From: an uncultured Burkholderiales bacterium
GTDB taxonomy: Bacteria; Pseudomonadota; Gammaproteobacteria; Burkholderiales; Burkholderiaceae_C
Assembly (NCBI GenBank): GCA_903925445.1
Contig: CAIYFE010000316.1
Coordinates: 1 to 5,633, forward strand
Direction of reading: 5' to 3'
Length of the DNA stretch: 5,633 nt
Below, piece by piece: positions 5,291-5,633 of the stretch. The position numbers and the translations under genes are program-made. The first letter of the stretch is position 1, and each line of letters opens with the position of its first letter. The notes under the pieces are model-generated. The model saw only the letters and a program-made list of their open reading frames with translations. It ran no database searches and was not told where the DNA came from.

Positions 5291-5633
5291 GAGCGTTTTT
5301 GATGTGGTGATCATGGCTGCCGGAAAAGGCACCCGCATGAAGAGCAGTATGCCCAAAGTTTTGCACCCACTGGCGGGTAAGCCTTTGGTGCAACACGTGA
5401 TCGACACCGCGCACAGTTTGCAAGCACGCCACACCATCGTCATCACAGGCCACGGCGCGGATCAAGTCGAAGCCGCCTTGCTCCAAGCCAATCCCAACGC
5501 CACCATTCAATTTGCGCGCCAAATGCCACAACTGGGCACAGGTCACGCCGTCCAACAAACCGTGCCTTTGCTGGCCGATGACGGCGTGGTGGTGGTGCTT
5601 TCTGGCGATGTGCCTTTGACACAAGCCAGCACC
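5289..5633 (+). CDS. glmU: Bifunctional GlmU, N-terminal uridyltransferase part (3' truncated by the window)
   Basis: The first 115 codons of N-acetylglucosamine-1-phosphate uridyltransferase / glucosamine-1-phosphate acetyltransferase are present. GlmU makes UDP-GlcNAc for peptidoglycan and lipopolysaccharide in the cytosol. The nucleotide-binding signature is clear: VIMAAGKGTRMKSSMPKVLHPLAGKPL (7-33), with R16 and K23 in the positions of E. coli R18 and K25. QMPQLGTGHAVQQ (78-90) carries the uridine-binding Gln and Gly-Thr. LSGDVPL (104-110) carries metal-ligand Asp107, equivalent to E. coli Asp105. The position before GDVPL, Tyr103 in E. coli, is Ser105 here. All these belong to the pyrophosphorylase domain; the left-handed beta-helix acetyltransferase domain (normally to about residue 450) lies beyond the window, so bifunctionality is inferred from the family. 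ATG 5289 is supported by AAAAGGA 8 bases upstream and by alignment to the family N-terminus. Confidence 0.95.
   Translation, partial: MSVFDVVIMAAGKGTRMKSSMPKVLHPLAGKPLVQHVIDTAHSLQARHTIVITGHGADQVEAALLQANPNATIQFARQMPQLGTGHAVQQTVPLLADDGVVVVLSGDVPLTQAST

Noticed and set aside
5291..5446. 52-codon N-terminal extension of the lipoprotein frame
   Set aside because: It would place the signal peptide and lipobox in mid-protein and overlap the conserved nucleotide-binding region of glmU; no ribosome binding site supports it.

Overview
The window reads as chromosomal DNA of a betaproteobacterium, most likely a Comamonadaceae-type member of the Burkholderiales (Limnohabitans/Rhodoferax-like). This rests on protein style (the 5-formyltetrahydrofolate cyclo-ligase, the metallo-beta-lactamase-fold protein and the GlmU N-terminus all look like Burkholderiales versions) and on a moderate GC content, judged by eye. 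The genus is inference. Nothing mobile is visible: there is no insertion sequence, integrase, tRNA, rRNA or CRISPR array.

Layout, left to right: (i) the last 33 codons of an unidentified plus-strand gene end at 104; (ii) a minus-strand soluble lytic murein transglycosylase (slt, 105-2129) starts its stop codon at the very next base; (iii) 15 bp from the slt start, a divergent plus-strand 5-formyltetrahydrofolate cyclo-ligase (2145-2720) begins with GTG; (iv) 10 bp later comes a TetR/AcrR-family regulator (2731-3327); (v) after a 76-bp gap with an operator-like inverted repeat, a promoter-like element and a good ribosome binding site comes a metallo-beta-lactamase-fold hydrolase (3404-4396); (vi) a minus-strand DUF6279-like lipoprotein (4403-5290) converges on it with 6 bp between the stops; (vii) glmU (5289 to the window end, truncated) runs divergently from the lipoprotein, and the two start codons overlap in one CATG.

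Only about 107 bp lie between genes, so the window is about 98% coding and no gene-free stretch exceeds 76 bp. Several promoters must therefore lie inside neighbouring genes, and convergent transcripts must overlap.

Functionally, slt (peptidoglycan turnover) and glmU (UDP-GlcNAc synthesis) both serve the cell envelope, with an outer-membrane-type lipoprotein of unknown role beside glmU. The cyclo-ligase is folate housekeeping. The TetR and MBL-fold genes look like a regulator/target pair of unknown substrate. The MBL protein keeps the Zn1 ligands but has lost most Zn2 ligands. I see no clear new multi-gene system; the best leads are the TetR/MBL pair with its operator-like site and the extreme gene junctions.
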